Positions 23,028-35,000 of a stretch of 64,000 nt of DNA are shown piece by piece. Within the stretch, counting starts at the first letter, position 1. Every line of letters begins with the position of its first letter. The stretch is taken from NCBI GenBank assembly GCA_903813345.2, contig CAIIXF020000005.1:29455375-29519374 (forward strand), in the 5' to 3' direction. Below the pieces are notes generated by a model. The model saw only the letters and a list, made by a program, of their open reading frames with translations. It did no database searches and had not been told where the DNA came from. Source of the stretch: Owenia fusiformis. Taxonomy: Eukaryota > Annelida > Polychaeta > Sabellida > Oweniidae. Position numbers and translations under genes: made by a program.

Positions 23028-24945
23028 GTGACTGGCGTGGCAGCTTCAGGATGCTTTCAACAAGTATTTACACAAAATATATTCCATTTATATCTATACA
23101 GGTATACGCAAGAAGCGTCTAGACATTACACATGCTTAACATGTGTTTCGTTACATTGGCTACGCGTTTCAATACTAAATATCATGAACGTGTTTATAAT
23201 AAGCTACTTTATATTGAGCAGAACTACGTATCATAAATATATCGATGACAATAGACAATTCTTAGAACAATTACACTTTAATCGCGTTTTATTTCTAGGT
23301 TATATATCTATTTCTATCAATTCTCATAAAGAGAAAATACAAGGATACAATCTAGTGAGTAAAACGGATAAAACATGAAACGATTATTTACAATTCACAT
23401 GCAATCGTGATATATATACAATACTTTCTTACAATACTTCTCATTATGTACAGAATTGTGAAACTTTGACGCATTTAATTTAATTCATTTCAATGTACAA
23501 TACATTTAATCATACAATATATCAAACAATTTGAACATTGTCCATTATTTACCGAGAATCTCGTCTGATCCGGTAATATAGAGGGTTTAAAAATATAATC
23601 GTTTCCTTAGCCGTAGAATACAGCAACGCATACCCATCTCAAAAACATTTGATTAACTTCAAAATTGTGGTCCCTGTAATTTTAGATTCTCATCTCCAAC
23701 AATATCAACTTGCACGCGAAGTATAATTAGAACTTTATTATCAAAAATATCCCAGTAGACACAATGAGGCCTAAATAAAGAACAATGTGAAACTTACGTT
23801 TCGTATTGCTGATCAAAGAGCTAATGTATACAAAGGTTTGAATACGAAATCCCATGACAGTGTCTCGGAATTGATACGGCGGCGCGGCGAGCATATAAAG
23901 AATATCCCAAATCTGGATAAAATAATCCGCATCTATCTATACAATTACTTGACGTATTAAATCCTCGTTTAAATTATGAGATGTGTATTCAAGCTTTGTT
24001 CAATTGTCATTTTGTGAAAACATTACTAATCTATAATCATGAAACATTAGAAGAAATCTCAGTGGAGGAAATTTTGAGATAAAAATTTTGTTGATAATAG
24101 TTCACCGTCGTACTTGGTTTATCATTTAATACGCGCAATGCAACTAATCAAGTTCTCTAGATTTTACCAATCACGTCAATTAATTCAAATGAAATCGCCA
24201 ATTTACGGGAGTGGTATGTTGAAGACTGGCTTGTCCACTGGGTAGGGTTTGAATATACACCATTTTGCAATACACGTCTCACGAGATTCAAAATGCCCCA
24301 AAGTGGCAATAACTGACTCATATATATTCGAACTGCGGTTGATAAATGCGACTCTGTATGTTACCTTGGAGATAATGGTTCTCTCTTTTATTTTGATTTT
24401 CTATTTCAGTATTATAAAGAACAGATAAATTAGAATTGAACCCGAGACAAAATGTAAATGAAGATTTCAGCAAGTAATTTCTAACATATTTCTCCCTTGA
24501 GGCTTACTTCTAAGAAATCTGTATTTTCCATCCTAAGTAGAACTTTGTTTATGCGATCCAAACTGTAGTGATGTTTAACTTTAACGACAACGAGATAATT
24601 CATCATTTGTTTAAAATATGACTTTACATAGTTCATTCACCCTGATATACCACTTAACGACCTTGCGTAAGTGAGAGTGAAGATTTAATAAGACGTTGAC
24701 AGGAGAACACAATAGTTCTGTATTTACTAATCCAGGAACATTCCCATATAAAACCATTTAGCAAATATTGATTAAGAAGTCACGCTATCCAGTTTATTTT
24801 ATGGATCATGCTTTTTAAAAGATAATCCTTGGGAATTGATATTTAATAAACTGACAAAGCAAAGCTATCAAAACATTTTTCATATTTCTACTAATCACCC
24901 TCTTGAACTTTGGTATCAATCGGGAATTGTGATTCCTGATTTGTG
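23028..24945 (+). pseudogene. Long decayed reading frame, unidentified
   Basis: In one plus-strand frame 23028-23957 (310 codons) contains only six stops: 23376, 23481, 23532, 23574, 23724 and 23772. That is several-fold fewer than expected in such AT-rich DNA. After the stop at 23958 a different frame is open-like to about 24425, with a knot of stops near 24080-24095. A third frame is open-like at 24821-24945. Frame switches plus isolated stops are the pattern of an old, inactivated coding sequence. No domain was recognised, and its origin (host gene, transposon or integrated viral gene) is not known. No joined protein is given. Confidence 0.45.
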
Positions 24946-24949
24946 ATGC

Positions 24950-26500
24950 CTTTTGTTTATATTTAAAACTCAACTGTTATTCCATACGTGACATTTTGTG
25001 ATAAACTATTTAATCAAAATATCCAGAGACATTATGAATAAAATCCCTTCGCGGATAAACAACGAGAGAATCAGATGTGTGAGCTCGATTACGGTAATAA
25101 AAGAAAAATATAAGACGTGTTTCAAAACTTAGCAGGAAAAACCTATCAAAAGGCACAGCCAGCCATTAGAAAATAAACCCCTAGTATACCAAAAACGCTC
25201 AATTATATCCTCAAAGATCACCTTGCACACACAGTGTCTAAAATCCCGTACCCAAAATTCGGGTATCCTTATCACAAGACAATGGGATGTATATTTCATT
25301 CTGAAGTCTTAAATATTACATTGTTGAAGAACAAATAAAAGAGAAACAAATTTCAAATACTCTTGGCAAATTAAGAAAACTTACAATTGAGTTTGGATAT
25401 GAAGTTTCCTACATGCATTTTATCTACCCAATTCGCCAAACAGAATTTTACATACCTTGTTTACAAACCTTAAACAAGTCGATGCATATATTTTGCTCTT
25501 AAAACCTCGAATTGCTATTCTGCCTGTTTCGACAATTTATAATATACTTAATAGATAGAGGGTTATACGTACAGTCAGCACCATCTATCTAATATCTAAT
25601 ATAATAGAATGAAGTCCGGTAACTTAGAAAAAAAGAAAATTCTAAATTATTTTTTTTCTCATGCCATGGGCTTTGCTCAGTGATATTTTATGTTTATTCA
25701 ACTATCATATTTTTGTAACTTGTCAGACATTTTTAACGATTTCTTGACGATCTATAAATAGATATGAGGTCGTGTCCATGAGCAGAGTTTTGGCCCAAAA
25801 AAGTAAGAAATTTGTGCTTCAAGCTCAATATCTGCGATTCGCAAGCGATTCTGACAATGTTTTAAGTATCAAAATAATGATCAGAGTATTGAGACTCAAC
25901 TGAAGTTGAAAAATAAGGTAAAATACACACCAACTCAGTGATTATGACCAAACAAAAAGGACAGCATATTTTCCATTCAATCGGGGTTGGCCATGCAGCC
26001 GAAGGTAAGCCATACAACCGAATTTTGCCGATTCAATCTGACGGAGAATGCCGAGCCTCTCTTTTTGACCAATTGGAAACGTCCTCTTCACATTCGTGGT
26101 ACCCTCGGCCAATTTTGTTTGCAAAGAAAATCTTCGGCAGTCTCCGGCTTTTCTTGAGGTATCTTCGGTTGCAAGCCAAAAGTCGACACCCCAAGCAAAA
26201 ACGGGACTCTAAACCGGAAGTCAAAGAGTAACCGCACTTTCAGTCTAATATCTGAATATCTGAAGATTGATAGTGCTCACTGTGGTTATACGGCAATGCA
26301 CTTAATTACATTTTCTTACAGAAGTTAACATTTCCATGGAAACATAATGCAAAGGAATTCTAAGTAACAGCCGTCAAGGCAACAGTTGCATGTTTTGTTG
26401 ACAATGATAACATTTTTATCGATTTAATTGCACAGTAATATTGGCAATGGTAATCTTCTCATTCATCCCACTACTGTTCGCTACATATACAGTATAGGCT
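24950..26500. other. Intergenic; possible continuation of decayed coding sequence
   Basis: Open-like stretches with interrupting stops continue to about 25450 on the plus strand. A 97-codon open frame at 25938-26231 is slightly GC-richer but shows no recognisable family. No supported gene. Confidence 0.25.
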
Positions 26501-26505
26501 ATATA

Positions 26506-26784
26506 CACTTCCCTTCAAAGGTTTGGCAACCTTAGCTCCCTCATCGACTACATGTTAAACCCTCGTCATGGGAATGAGGATTTTCAAAATATCATCAAAT
26601 TTTTCATCAATTGACGACCTATTGTAATTGAGGAAAAAATTGGGAAAATTTGGAGGCAATGGAAATGAAGTCAAGTTACATTTCCATTAAGTATTTTCCT
26701 CACACGTTATGTAAATAAAAACTCAAGGATAAAGAGGCTCACGTAGTTCAATGAGGAAGGTTGCCAAACTTATGGAGGGGAGTG
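26506..26784 (+). mobile_element. MITE with CACTCCCCTCCATAAGTTTGGCAACC-type ends
   Basis: The left end CACTTCCCTTCAAAGG-TTTGGCAACCTT and the right end AAGGTTGCCAAACTTATGG-AGGGGAGTG are inverted repeats flanked by TA. The interior carries a second inverted arrangement around TCATCAATTGACGACC. Related sequence occurs inside the element at 13773-14283. No coding capacity. Confidence 0.75.
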
Positions 26785-26879
26785 TATCTCTCTAAACCCA
26801 ATTAATTGCGAGGTGGTTCATATAATCAATCTGACACATTTCGAATTTTTGAAATTCCATTTAACGTTGAGAATGTACA

Positions 26880-27180
26880 ATTAAGATGGACTAATTAGGG
26901 CATATGTGGGCGTAGCCAACATTTTACAAACATTTCTTTCGAAAAACTTTGCAACTGTACATGACGTCAGCCAGTACGGTTTACATATATCCTCTTTGAC
27001 CTTAATTTGGGCCTCGTCTTTTAAGGCTACTGTAGAATGCTGGCTACGCCTATAGTCATATAATGCCAAACAAATGACACTCCCTTCATGAATTTGGAAA
27101 CCGGAAGTACCGATTTGGATCACTTGTCAAAGCGTGTTTATGTTTGGCGTTTTAAAAATAACAAATACAACACACATTAT
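26880..27180. other. Intergenic, nothing recognised
   Basis: The short open frames on both strands overlap each other and show no family signature. Confidence 0.4.
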
Positions 27181-27182
27181 AA

Positions 27183-27321
27183 GTTATTGAATGATTTGAA
27201 GTGCAATACTGGATATGTTCTGCTTGAGAAATTCTGTATTGGAACGAGACGAAGTCGAGTGCCAATACAGAATATCGAGACAGAATATATCCTGTGTTGC
27301 ACTTCAAATCATTCAATAACG
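27183..27321. repeat. Near-perfect hairpin (139 bp)
   Basis: The left arm AGTTATTGAATGATTTGAAG-TGCAA pairs with the right arm TTGCACTTCAAATCATTCAATAAC. The middle adds TTCTGTATTGG / CCAATACAGAA around ACGAGACGAAGTCGAGTG. It looks like a foldback element or a recently mobile MITE core. Confidence 0.75.
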
Positions 27322-27377
27322 TTTTTATCGTGTGATCTTACGCTAATACATATTCTGTAAGAAATATTCTGTATTCT

Positions 27378-27478
27378 CTGTATTGCTACTGAGATTGTCC
27401 CCTCCGTACCAATATTTTTTGAATTGCGGCGGAGATGAACAATGGGGACAATCTCAGTAGCAATACAGATTGGTGCAG
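27378..27478. repeat. Perfect 25 bp inverted repeat with 51 bp loop
   Basis: The left arm is CTGTATTGCTACTGAGATTG-TCCCC and the right arm is its exact complement. It lies 57 bp from the previous hairpin and shares CTGTATT with it, so both probably belong to one element family. Confidence 0.75.
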
Positions 27479-27946
27479 CACAAAAATTGACCGATCAGTA
27501 GAGGGTTTCATCTTACGGATCATACGATAAGAAGTTGTATGTAGTCCACTTATTTTTTTGATGTAGCGTAGTTGCCGTAGTTCAATATTCGTATTGTATG
27601 TAATATATATGTAAAACTTTTTCCAATCTTATGTAGGAGAGTGTATCTATTTGGCAGTCGACTGTTTAGATATATATAATCATTAACTGATTTTCAAAAA
27701 ATGGTGAATATGTATAAAGGAAATTTGGTTCCGAGATTATCAAGAGCCATATTTCAAACCATAGTCGATGCGTCATGATTTTAATATCTCATGTGCAAAC
27801 CACTTCTCTATCACCATGTTTCATAGATCTTTCAAAAGGCTGCGATTTAGTTTAGAATTGTACATACATGTAGGAGTGTTAAGATTTTAAGGAAAGCATA
27901 CAGTAGATCTGTATGGGAAATTGTTTTCATAATTGTAAAATACCTA

Positions 27947-28130
27947 CAGTGAAACCTGTATATCTGAACACCTCTCAAATTCGAACACCTCTCAATTTGA
28001 TCACTTTTTCTCCGTCCAACATTTGTTATCTATTGACTTACATGTTAATTAAACCTTGAAATTTGAACCCCCGCTAATCTGAACATTTTTGGCCGGTCCC
28101 ATATGTGTTCAAATTAGACAGGTTCTACTG
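27947..28130 (+). mobile_element. Pogo/Tigger-like MITE, TA target site
   Basis: The ends CAGTGAAACCTGTATATCTG and TAGACAGGTTCTACTG are inverted repeats flanked by TA (27945-27946, 28131-28132). CAGT(A/G)(G/A)AACCT ends are typical of Tigger/pogo elements. Internally TGAACACCTCTCAAATTCG-type words repeat. No transposase. Confidence 0.75.
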
Positions 28131-28132
28131 TA

Positions 28133-28823
28133 TGTGGTTGCTATGAAAACAAAAGAAAGCTGACTCCAATACGGAAGGCAGGAATCCGACATTGCAGACA
28201 GTCGATGGAGTCGTGTTGATTAATTTGTTATATAACTTTACTGTAATATATTGTATTACCGACATGTGTCGGAATGTGAGTATGACACATAACAAATCCT
28301 CTCCCATTACTTAAATTGCCTCATAAATTGTCACCAATGGATGGTATTTTTGTTGGCATATCCAATCGTCTCTAGTTCAAATATATAGGGTCTTTTGTGT
28401 TATAGGCTCTAAGCAGCTACATTAAGTTGATATATAACAATAAGAAGGTATTGTCTTGTATCGTGTGTTAGCTCCTGAAGTAATAACTCTTTAGTTTAAT
28501 AACGTGAAATTACCCATGTTTGGATACCATCAATCATTGTCTATTCAGAACCAATGTTCTTCAGCTTTCATTTGCTAGAGATTGACTCGATAGCGAGAAT
28601 GAGAATACTCGCTTCTGATTACGTCCTTGGATTATTTTCCAATGTTGGAATTAGACCCTTGCTAAATACACATTATTTATACATTTCGGGCCGTTTCCTT
28701 AAAACATTCACGTTCTTCGTCTTAGCCCTGCAAATCATCTCCAATCATAACGACCTTCTAAATGAGCAACCAAATCCTTTAGCGCACAGTATTAGTGTCC
28801 TCTAGATGCTAAGCTTTAGCCTA
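28133..28823. other. 3' flank of the GPCR gene
   Basis: This should hold the 3'UTR of the minus-strand receptor. No canonical polyadenylation signal could be placed with confidence. The open frame at 28554-28805 has no family match and is ignored. Confidence 0.35.
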
Positions 28824-30041
28824 TTAAACGTTTTCAGAATTTACAGAACCAAGCTTAAGGCTTACTCTCTCGGTATCAGGTTCGTAAACTACAGAGTTTT
28901 CGAGATTACAAATACTATTTCCATTCCTTTCCTTTGGCGGTGACCTATTAATGACAGAGTTTTGAGTATCTACAGTAGTATACTGTGAGGCGCTCCCATT
29001 ATATTGTGACGAAAACGTGTTGAATAAACACGGAAGAACAGTTTTAAATTCTTTCTTGAAATTTTCGTTCATCCATGCGTAAAGAAATGGGTTATAGATG
29101 GCCGAACTCATTGCGACAATATGGCTGATAAAGAATAGTAAAGTGTAATACGGCCAGTCCTTTAAAGTTTCTTCATATTCAGCAAAAATATGCACAATGT
29201 TTAATGGGAGCCAACAACAGACGAATATTGCGACCATCGCGATTAACATCTTATTTGTGCGTCTTTTTCGTTTCAACTCGAGTTCGTCTCTGTCCTTTGT
29301 TTTACTGCTGCTTCCGATTTTTGTTTTTGAGCGTCTGCGCAAAACGAGGGATACTTTCGTGTAGCAAAATGTGATGACACTACAAGGCACAATGTACTGT
29401 AGTATGAGACTTGTCACCGTAAAAAACTGGCGGGACGCTTTCTTAGGCCAGTGTTCCACACAAAAGAATGCGTATTCATCCTCGTTCCATTTTACTTTCT
29501 GGTAAATGGCCAACGGTAGAGATATAGTAATTGATATTATCCAAATGGCTAAGATTAATAGAAGACACACGGATACCTTCATCCTTGGCTTAAAAGGATG
29601 TACGATGACGAAGTATCTATCGATGGCAATAGCTGTGGATGTGAGTGTCGATACGTAAACACTCACGCCAAGAATCATGGGGATGACATGGCACATCGCA
29701 TCACCGAACACCCACGATGGAAGGAAGGCCGATAGCGGGGTGAATGGCACAGATAGCAAGCACATCATGATGTCGGATACCGCCAGATTGGTAATGAATA
29801 TGTTTGTGATGCTCTGCATTGATTTATTTCTAACGACGACAAATACCACTAACGAGTTTCCAGTAACCCCAAGCAGGAAGATTACACAATAGCAGGCAAT
29901 AAAGACGGTTCGAAACCATACCGTATTCATCAGTTCTTCTGATCTCTCTGTCGTATTCGGCGCTGTTGTTGTAATGTTAGCAAGGATCTCCATGATCATC
30001 GTTGATGTATCTTCAATAGCTGATAGGTTATCCGCTGCCAT
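28824..30041 (-). CDS. NPY/NPF-family neuropeptide G protein-coupled receptor
   Basis: A single uninterrupted frame encodes 405 residues. The N-terminus (1-45) carries N-glycosylation sites at N5, N22 and N29. Seven membrane helices lie at about 46-70, 80-102, 118-140, 158-178, 209-229, 265-286 and 298-321. Rhodopsin-family landmarks are G61-N62, LAVSD with D90, C117 paired with C194, DRY at 141-143, P219 in helix 5, FVCCWLP at 273-279 and NPFLY at 317-321, with C338 a likely palmitoylation site. WVFGDAMCH, GVSVYVSTLTSTAIAIDRYFV, RRTNKMLIAMV and YNPFLYAWMNENFKKEF closely resemble NPY, insect/lophotrochozoan NPF/sNPF and PrRP-type receptors. In that family the ligand is an RF-amide or RY-amide peptide and coupling is usually Gi/o; both are inference here. 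The Ser/Thr-rich tail (340-405) could take phosphorylation. The ATG at 30041 gives a full-length N-terminus. Upstream non-coding exons may exist but were not found. Confidence 0.92.
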   Translation of the reverse strand: MAADNLSAIEDTSTMIMEILANITTTAPNTTERSEELMNTVWFRTVFIACYCVIFLLGVTGNSLVVFVVVRNKSMQSITNIFITNLAVSDIMMCLLSVPFTPLSAFLPSWVFGDAMCHVIPMILGVSVYVSTLTSTAIAIDRYFVIVHPFKPRMKVSVCLLLILAIWIISITISLPLAIYQKVKWNEDEYAFFCVEHWPKKASRQFFTVTSLILQYIVPCSVITFCYTKVSLVLRRRSKTKIGSSSKTKDRDELELKRKRRTNKMLIAMVAIFVCCWLPLNIVHIFAEYEETLKDWPYYTLLFFISHIVAMSSAIYNPFLYAWMNENFKKEFKTVLPCLFNTFSSQYNGSASQYTTVDTQNSVINRSPPKERNGNSICNLENSVVYEPDTERVSLKLGSVNSENV

Positions 30042-30044
30042 ATC

Positions 30045-31360
30045 AAAATGTTATACCCGTGTTTGAATCCCAAATCATATATTCTATCATTTGTAGTTAT
30101 AGTACATAACAATATGTCAATAACCCTAAGAGTCTCATTTCATCACTGAACTTGGTGAGATTTCTCAGTTAGACACATTCGGCTCCATTTCTTTAATTAT
30201 ATTCGCAGTTTAAGTCGAAATCACCTTATGTTTTAATTAAGAAATCGTGCTGTGTAAATTATCCGGAGTGCTCTATCAACCCCGGGTAATTAATAAAACA
30301 CCGTCTCCACGGTGTTGTGTATTTTTACGATTAACTTTTCCAATCGTCGTTACCTTTCCTCTATATGAGCCATGCGTCACTCACTGATCAGTTTGTATCA
30401 CACACGATGGTTGTTTTCAACATCAAAGAACGATAAATCGGAATATGCCTCTACGTTTCTTTATCACTTGTTTTGTAACAGAATCTGATGGTTATTGGAA
30501 AACCCAGCTTATCAATATCGCCTGGAAATAAAAAGAGCAGTGATATCAATATTTAAGAAAGAAAACAATTGCAAGACACTATTATCGACAGATTTTATTA
30601 TATGAACCCTTTTGAAATGTTAGGTTTTTAGCCATGGCCCATTTTGTCGACTTGTGCGTTATAAAGTATTTTACCTTTTTAACTGAAAAACATTAAAATA
30701 TATGTTCACCTAATCACCCACTCGCATAACATATATGACCATTTTACCCGGCAAACCTTGAACTGAAATGTGGATAGATAAGAGATACTGTTATTGGGCT
30801 TCAGCAGTCATTAGTCAACGGATATTTGAAGTCATTGAATTTCATTTTAATGTGTAAAATTGTAATTGATTATCATTTTATGCAATTTTATATTTGTATT
30901 TACTCTGCATCAATTAGCTAGACTATATATCATGAAAGTTAATACAATGTGGGAAACATAATCTGCTGAGAAGGAGAAATTAGAACAACTGTGTCCTAAT
31001 GACGTTGCAACGCACCCAGCCTCGTTGTGAAACATAGTATAGATACTAATTATGATGTATTGATATCTATATTTTAAATCCAAGTGATCTGCGTTAAGGA
31101 TTATATGTTTATCATAAGTATAAAATAACACTTAACCAAGTCATTATCAATCTTAATTGCGAAATGATCACAAACCTCTTATTGATAGGTACTTATATGA
31201 TATTTAGTGGTTGCTTTAATGTTCTTTGATAAGAAAACGTTATGTGATCGACAAATGTGGGTAGATTGATTGCGTAAATTTGCATATGCTTACATACTTA
31301 TCCCTGAAACCGAAATGAATACGCAGTGTTACGCGGAATTGGGCATATATTCATGGTTGC
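30045..31360. other. 5' flank of the GPCR gene
   Basis: The promoter must lie here or further upstream, but no TATA box or 5'UTR exon could be fixed. The short open frames show no family signature. Confidence 0.35.
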
Positions 31361-31377
31361 GCGGTATTTGTGAATAT

Positions 31378-31535
31378 GCCATACTCACCTGCGGTATATG
31401 GCATATTCCGCAGGTGAGTATGGGGTATTCCGCAGTGGATATGCGATACATTAATTTTAGTGAATATCCGATACTCACCTGCGGAACATGTCATACTTGC
31501 GTAATATGCAATATACCGCGGGTGAGTATGATACA
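31378..31535. repeat. Cluster of CACCTGCGGTAT hairpins
   Basis: 31378-31423 is a near-perfect hairpin with arms GCCATACTCACCTGCGG-TAT and AT-CCGCAGGTGAGTATGG. A second, looser one spans about 31465-31535 with arms GATACTCACCTGCGG and CCGCGGGTGAGTATG. They lie upstream of the receptor gene. Confidence 0.75.
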
Positions 31536-31854
31536 TACATACAATACAATACAATACCGCAGGTGAAAACGTGATACATAAAACCTTATTTTGATTGGTT
31601 GCCAGAATCAACTCTAAATGTAAAACTACTGGATTACCAATATAGTTAGTGCTTCGGGTAGTAATATATGAATCCTGGATTTATTGAGTAAGTTTACCAC
31701 GTTAGATTGCTGAGTGATACTTCTGCATTAGTTGATATATTCAATGCACTGTACCGATGATTCAGTAATAATTTCAATAATTTAACTTTTATCCGTTTGT
31801 TCAATCGATGGAATTGACAATTACGTACTTCCGTATCACGTTCTCATTGGTTAG

Positions 31855-32095
31855 TGAGTATGCCATATACCGCAGGTGAATCTGTCATCCACCGCAAGTG
31901 AATATGCTATATTCGTTGCGGAATATGACATATATTTGTATCGTGTTTACCGCGTATCCGCCATGTTATTTTTTCAGAATTAACATGGCAGCGAAGAGAG
32001 CAAAGCATCAAAATATAAGGGGTTACAGACTTTACAAGCCAATTCACAAGCAATCCAAGATAAACAAATGTCATTTGTGTGCAATATGAATATAT
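31855..32095 (+). mobile_element. Foldback-related repeat, copy with ATGGCAGCG
   Basis: It begins with the same GAGTATGCCATATACCGCAGGTGA motif as the hairpins at 31.4 kb. It then has CCGCCATGTTATTTTTTCAG-AATTAACATGGC, itself a hairpin, followed by GCATCAAAATATAAGG, CAATCCAAGATA and ACAAATGTCATTTGTGTGCA. The inverted version of the last part is the left arm of the element at 39723-39962. A 34-codon frame opens at the ATG at 31985, but repeats make it an unlikely gene. Confidence 0.65.
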
Positions 32096-32099
32096 TTTT

Positions 32100-35000
32100 C
32101 TATATATTATTGCACAATAGTCTTTAGATTTCTTATTTTTTAGGTTCAACTGGTTGCTTTGAAGAAGTGTAACAGACTGTACTTGGACCTTTTTCATCCT
32201 GAATTATAAGTTCCCGGATCAATCATTGGGTAAATGGAATCTAATGCATCTACAGCAAAGCTTAGGATTGTGTCAGGCCAATAGGAGGCACAATTCTAGG
32301 ATAAAACCCTTCTAAACGAAAACGATGAAAATAAACATAATTAAGTTAATGAAATGTTGATAGTTGATGGTGATGTCGAAGTCGACGCATCGGGCACACT
32401 ACTCAAGAGTATTTCAAAGATATTATGGACACTTTTTAGGAATTCTATTAAGAATACCGTGCAGTAAAATCATTTTTCTTCATGTCGGACCGGGATTGCT
32501 CAAAACAAATTCGCTTTTGTACCTATTTGATATCAACTGATGATAACCTTCTCAATATCAATCTTCTCATGATAACAATGTTGAAAGGTGTACTATGTGG
32601 TATCCCTTAACCCGCATTCTGCATTCTCGACAAACATATATTTGCATAAGAGAGTAACATATTGTTTTGAACATCCTTGATATAGCGGTATGGAAGATCA
32701 TGGTAATAGATCAAAAGATCCAGATTATACCGGTTTAGTTCAAATTCGAAAAGAGGTTGGGGAGAGGGGTTTAAATTGTTCATTTTCTTTTAAACGTTTT
32801 CGGCTGAAAACTTACCTCGCCAAAATTATGATCCTGGCTACGGAGCTTCTTAAACCCTCTCAAATTATTTTGTCGAAATAAAAAAAACATTAATACTAAA
32901 ACTAAAAACGTTTATAATTCTAAGAATTAAAAAGGCTCGGCTACAAAATAGTAAGAGGTATGTTTTTGATTATCCAATACTCTCCCCTTCCTTGTGATCC
33001 ACAATCAAATGGTGTGGCCGAGTGCCCATTCTGTGAATGAGCTTTATGAAATGATATAAGAGTCTGGCATTCATTTTATATTGAAACTCTAATTCAATGC
33101 CATCATAGCTATATGCACTTTTCGGGTCATTTAGACCGTCCGCGTATCAGCATCAAACATACAGAGTGTCCCTGAAATCTCTACACTTTACACAGCCTTT
33201 TTATAGTAATTGTTATAATAAAATATGGCATCCTGTTTTCATTTCTCTTATTCAACGCCTATTGTACTAAACTTTGATAGGGTTCTAATTGTCTTATTTC
33301 CAATAAAGTGCCGCATTTTGGGATGTACAGTCATATAATAATGTACTAATTGGACGCCGAAGATAGCAATCTCATAAGTACGATGTCGATAGAGCATTTA
33401 TATTTAATTCTAACTGTCCAATTATGTCTTCGATTATTTCCAATATAATGTCTTACAAAAGAAAAGTCATAAATAACGAATATAAAGTAATACGATGCGC
33501 TTTATTGCAACCAAACAGTTTTACGATTGTTACTCAATCGCCCTTTTGTTCATAGGTGTCCAATAACCACTGGTATAACTATAGCCCTGTGTCATCTCAT
33601 TTCAAAGGTGTATTCCCTTTTGTGTTTTATTGTAACGCTATACGGCCTACTTAAACTCTATATGACCAAGGAATAATAAAAATGCAAATTCAGGAATGAA
33701 AAAGAACAGCTCCAAGGGAAAATGTGTTGGAAATATTGGAATCCAATATCTATATCAATATCAAATATGCATCCGAATATCAGTCAGTTTTTAAAACCAG
33801 ACTAGATTCGTACCATTTTTGATTTTAAAACTTATATAAATCCAGAGACATATAAAACAAATAAGATGAGATATTGAGTGGGGGAAAGGAGGCGTTTCAA
33901 TCAAGTTTTCTTACTGTCTTCACACGAGGTTTGCTTTTCCTCAAATATGATATTCTGGGATTTCAGGGCGATCCTAGCGGACAACAATTAACTAAATTGT
34001 TAAATGTGTTTTAATGTCAATTGCCACAGCCCCCATATGTGTCCACTTTCTTACCAAAGGAGGCGTGGTACTTCTCCATATTAAAATCAGATCTTTGCAC
34101 TAGAACACACATTTTAGCATAGGGATATTTCTTGAACTCACGGAAACATTCAGTTGAGTATATACTTTAATTAAAAGTCTTATATAAGTGGTCGGTGTCC
34201 TGCCATCTGATAAAACATTAATAATTTAATATAAATATTTACTTAAATTAGCCGAATAAAATCCAATGAAGCGAACAATTGATAATAACAAATTAAAAAA
34301 AATAACAGCAGTACAATTTATGTCATCACCGGACAATCTAAAAGCCATACAAACATATTTACGAGTTTTTTCCTTTTCCTGATAACACATTTGCCCACAC
34401 AAATGAGACCACTATTTAATATGTAATTATTCCCCATTTTTTTTGTCAAAAATAGATAGATTTACAGTACACTCCAAGTCCAAAGAGCTCTTATGTAAAA
34501 TCTTTTAGAGTTAAGACGTTTAAGATTGTAATGTAAATCCATAGTTTTTAGACGTCTATTTTCTTGACTTGTAAACCCTTTGGTTTTAGCTTAAGCGTTT
34601 TACCCGGGTTTTAAATGTTTTGCGAAGAACGAAATACCGCAGTCAATGCAAAATAATCTTTTTTTTATTTTGGCAGATCTATGTCCCATGTCCCTTCAAT
34701 AGGCCACATATCTTGCCACACGTTTTCTGTTTTTGTTGCTCAAGTTTTTCAAGAATATATTTAAAATCTGAAAAGGGGGAACGGGGTAGCTATCGCTTTA
34801 AACTGTGGTTTCAGAGCCCCCCCCAGCCAGTGCATGCTAAACTGGTTGTTCTTTCATTTGTTATTGAGATCTACCTCCTCCAAGACTTCTTTGAAAGACA
34901 AATGTAAACTCAAATATTTTGTGTAAGACGTATTGAAAAGAGTAATGTAAACTCACTGAATTTTTTTCTGCTTCAAGTTGCAAGATGTCTTATTATAAAA

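Noticed and set aside
25938-26231. 97-codon plus-strand frame in a GC-richer patch
   Set aside because: No recognisable domain, overlapping frames on the other strand, no splice or promoter signals.
31378-31535. CRISPR-like array
   Set aside because: Repeats are inverted hairpins, not regular direct repeats with unique spacers, and the genome is eukaryotic.
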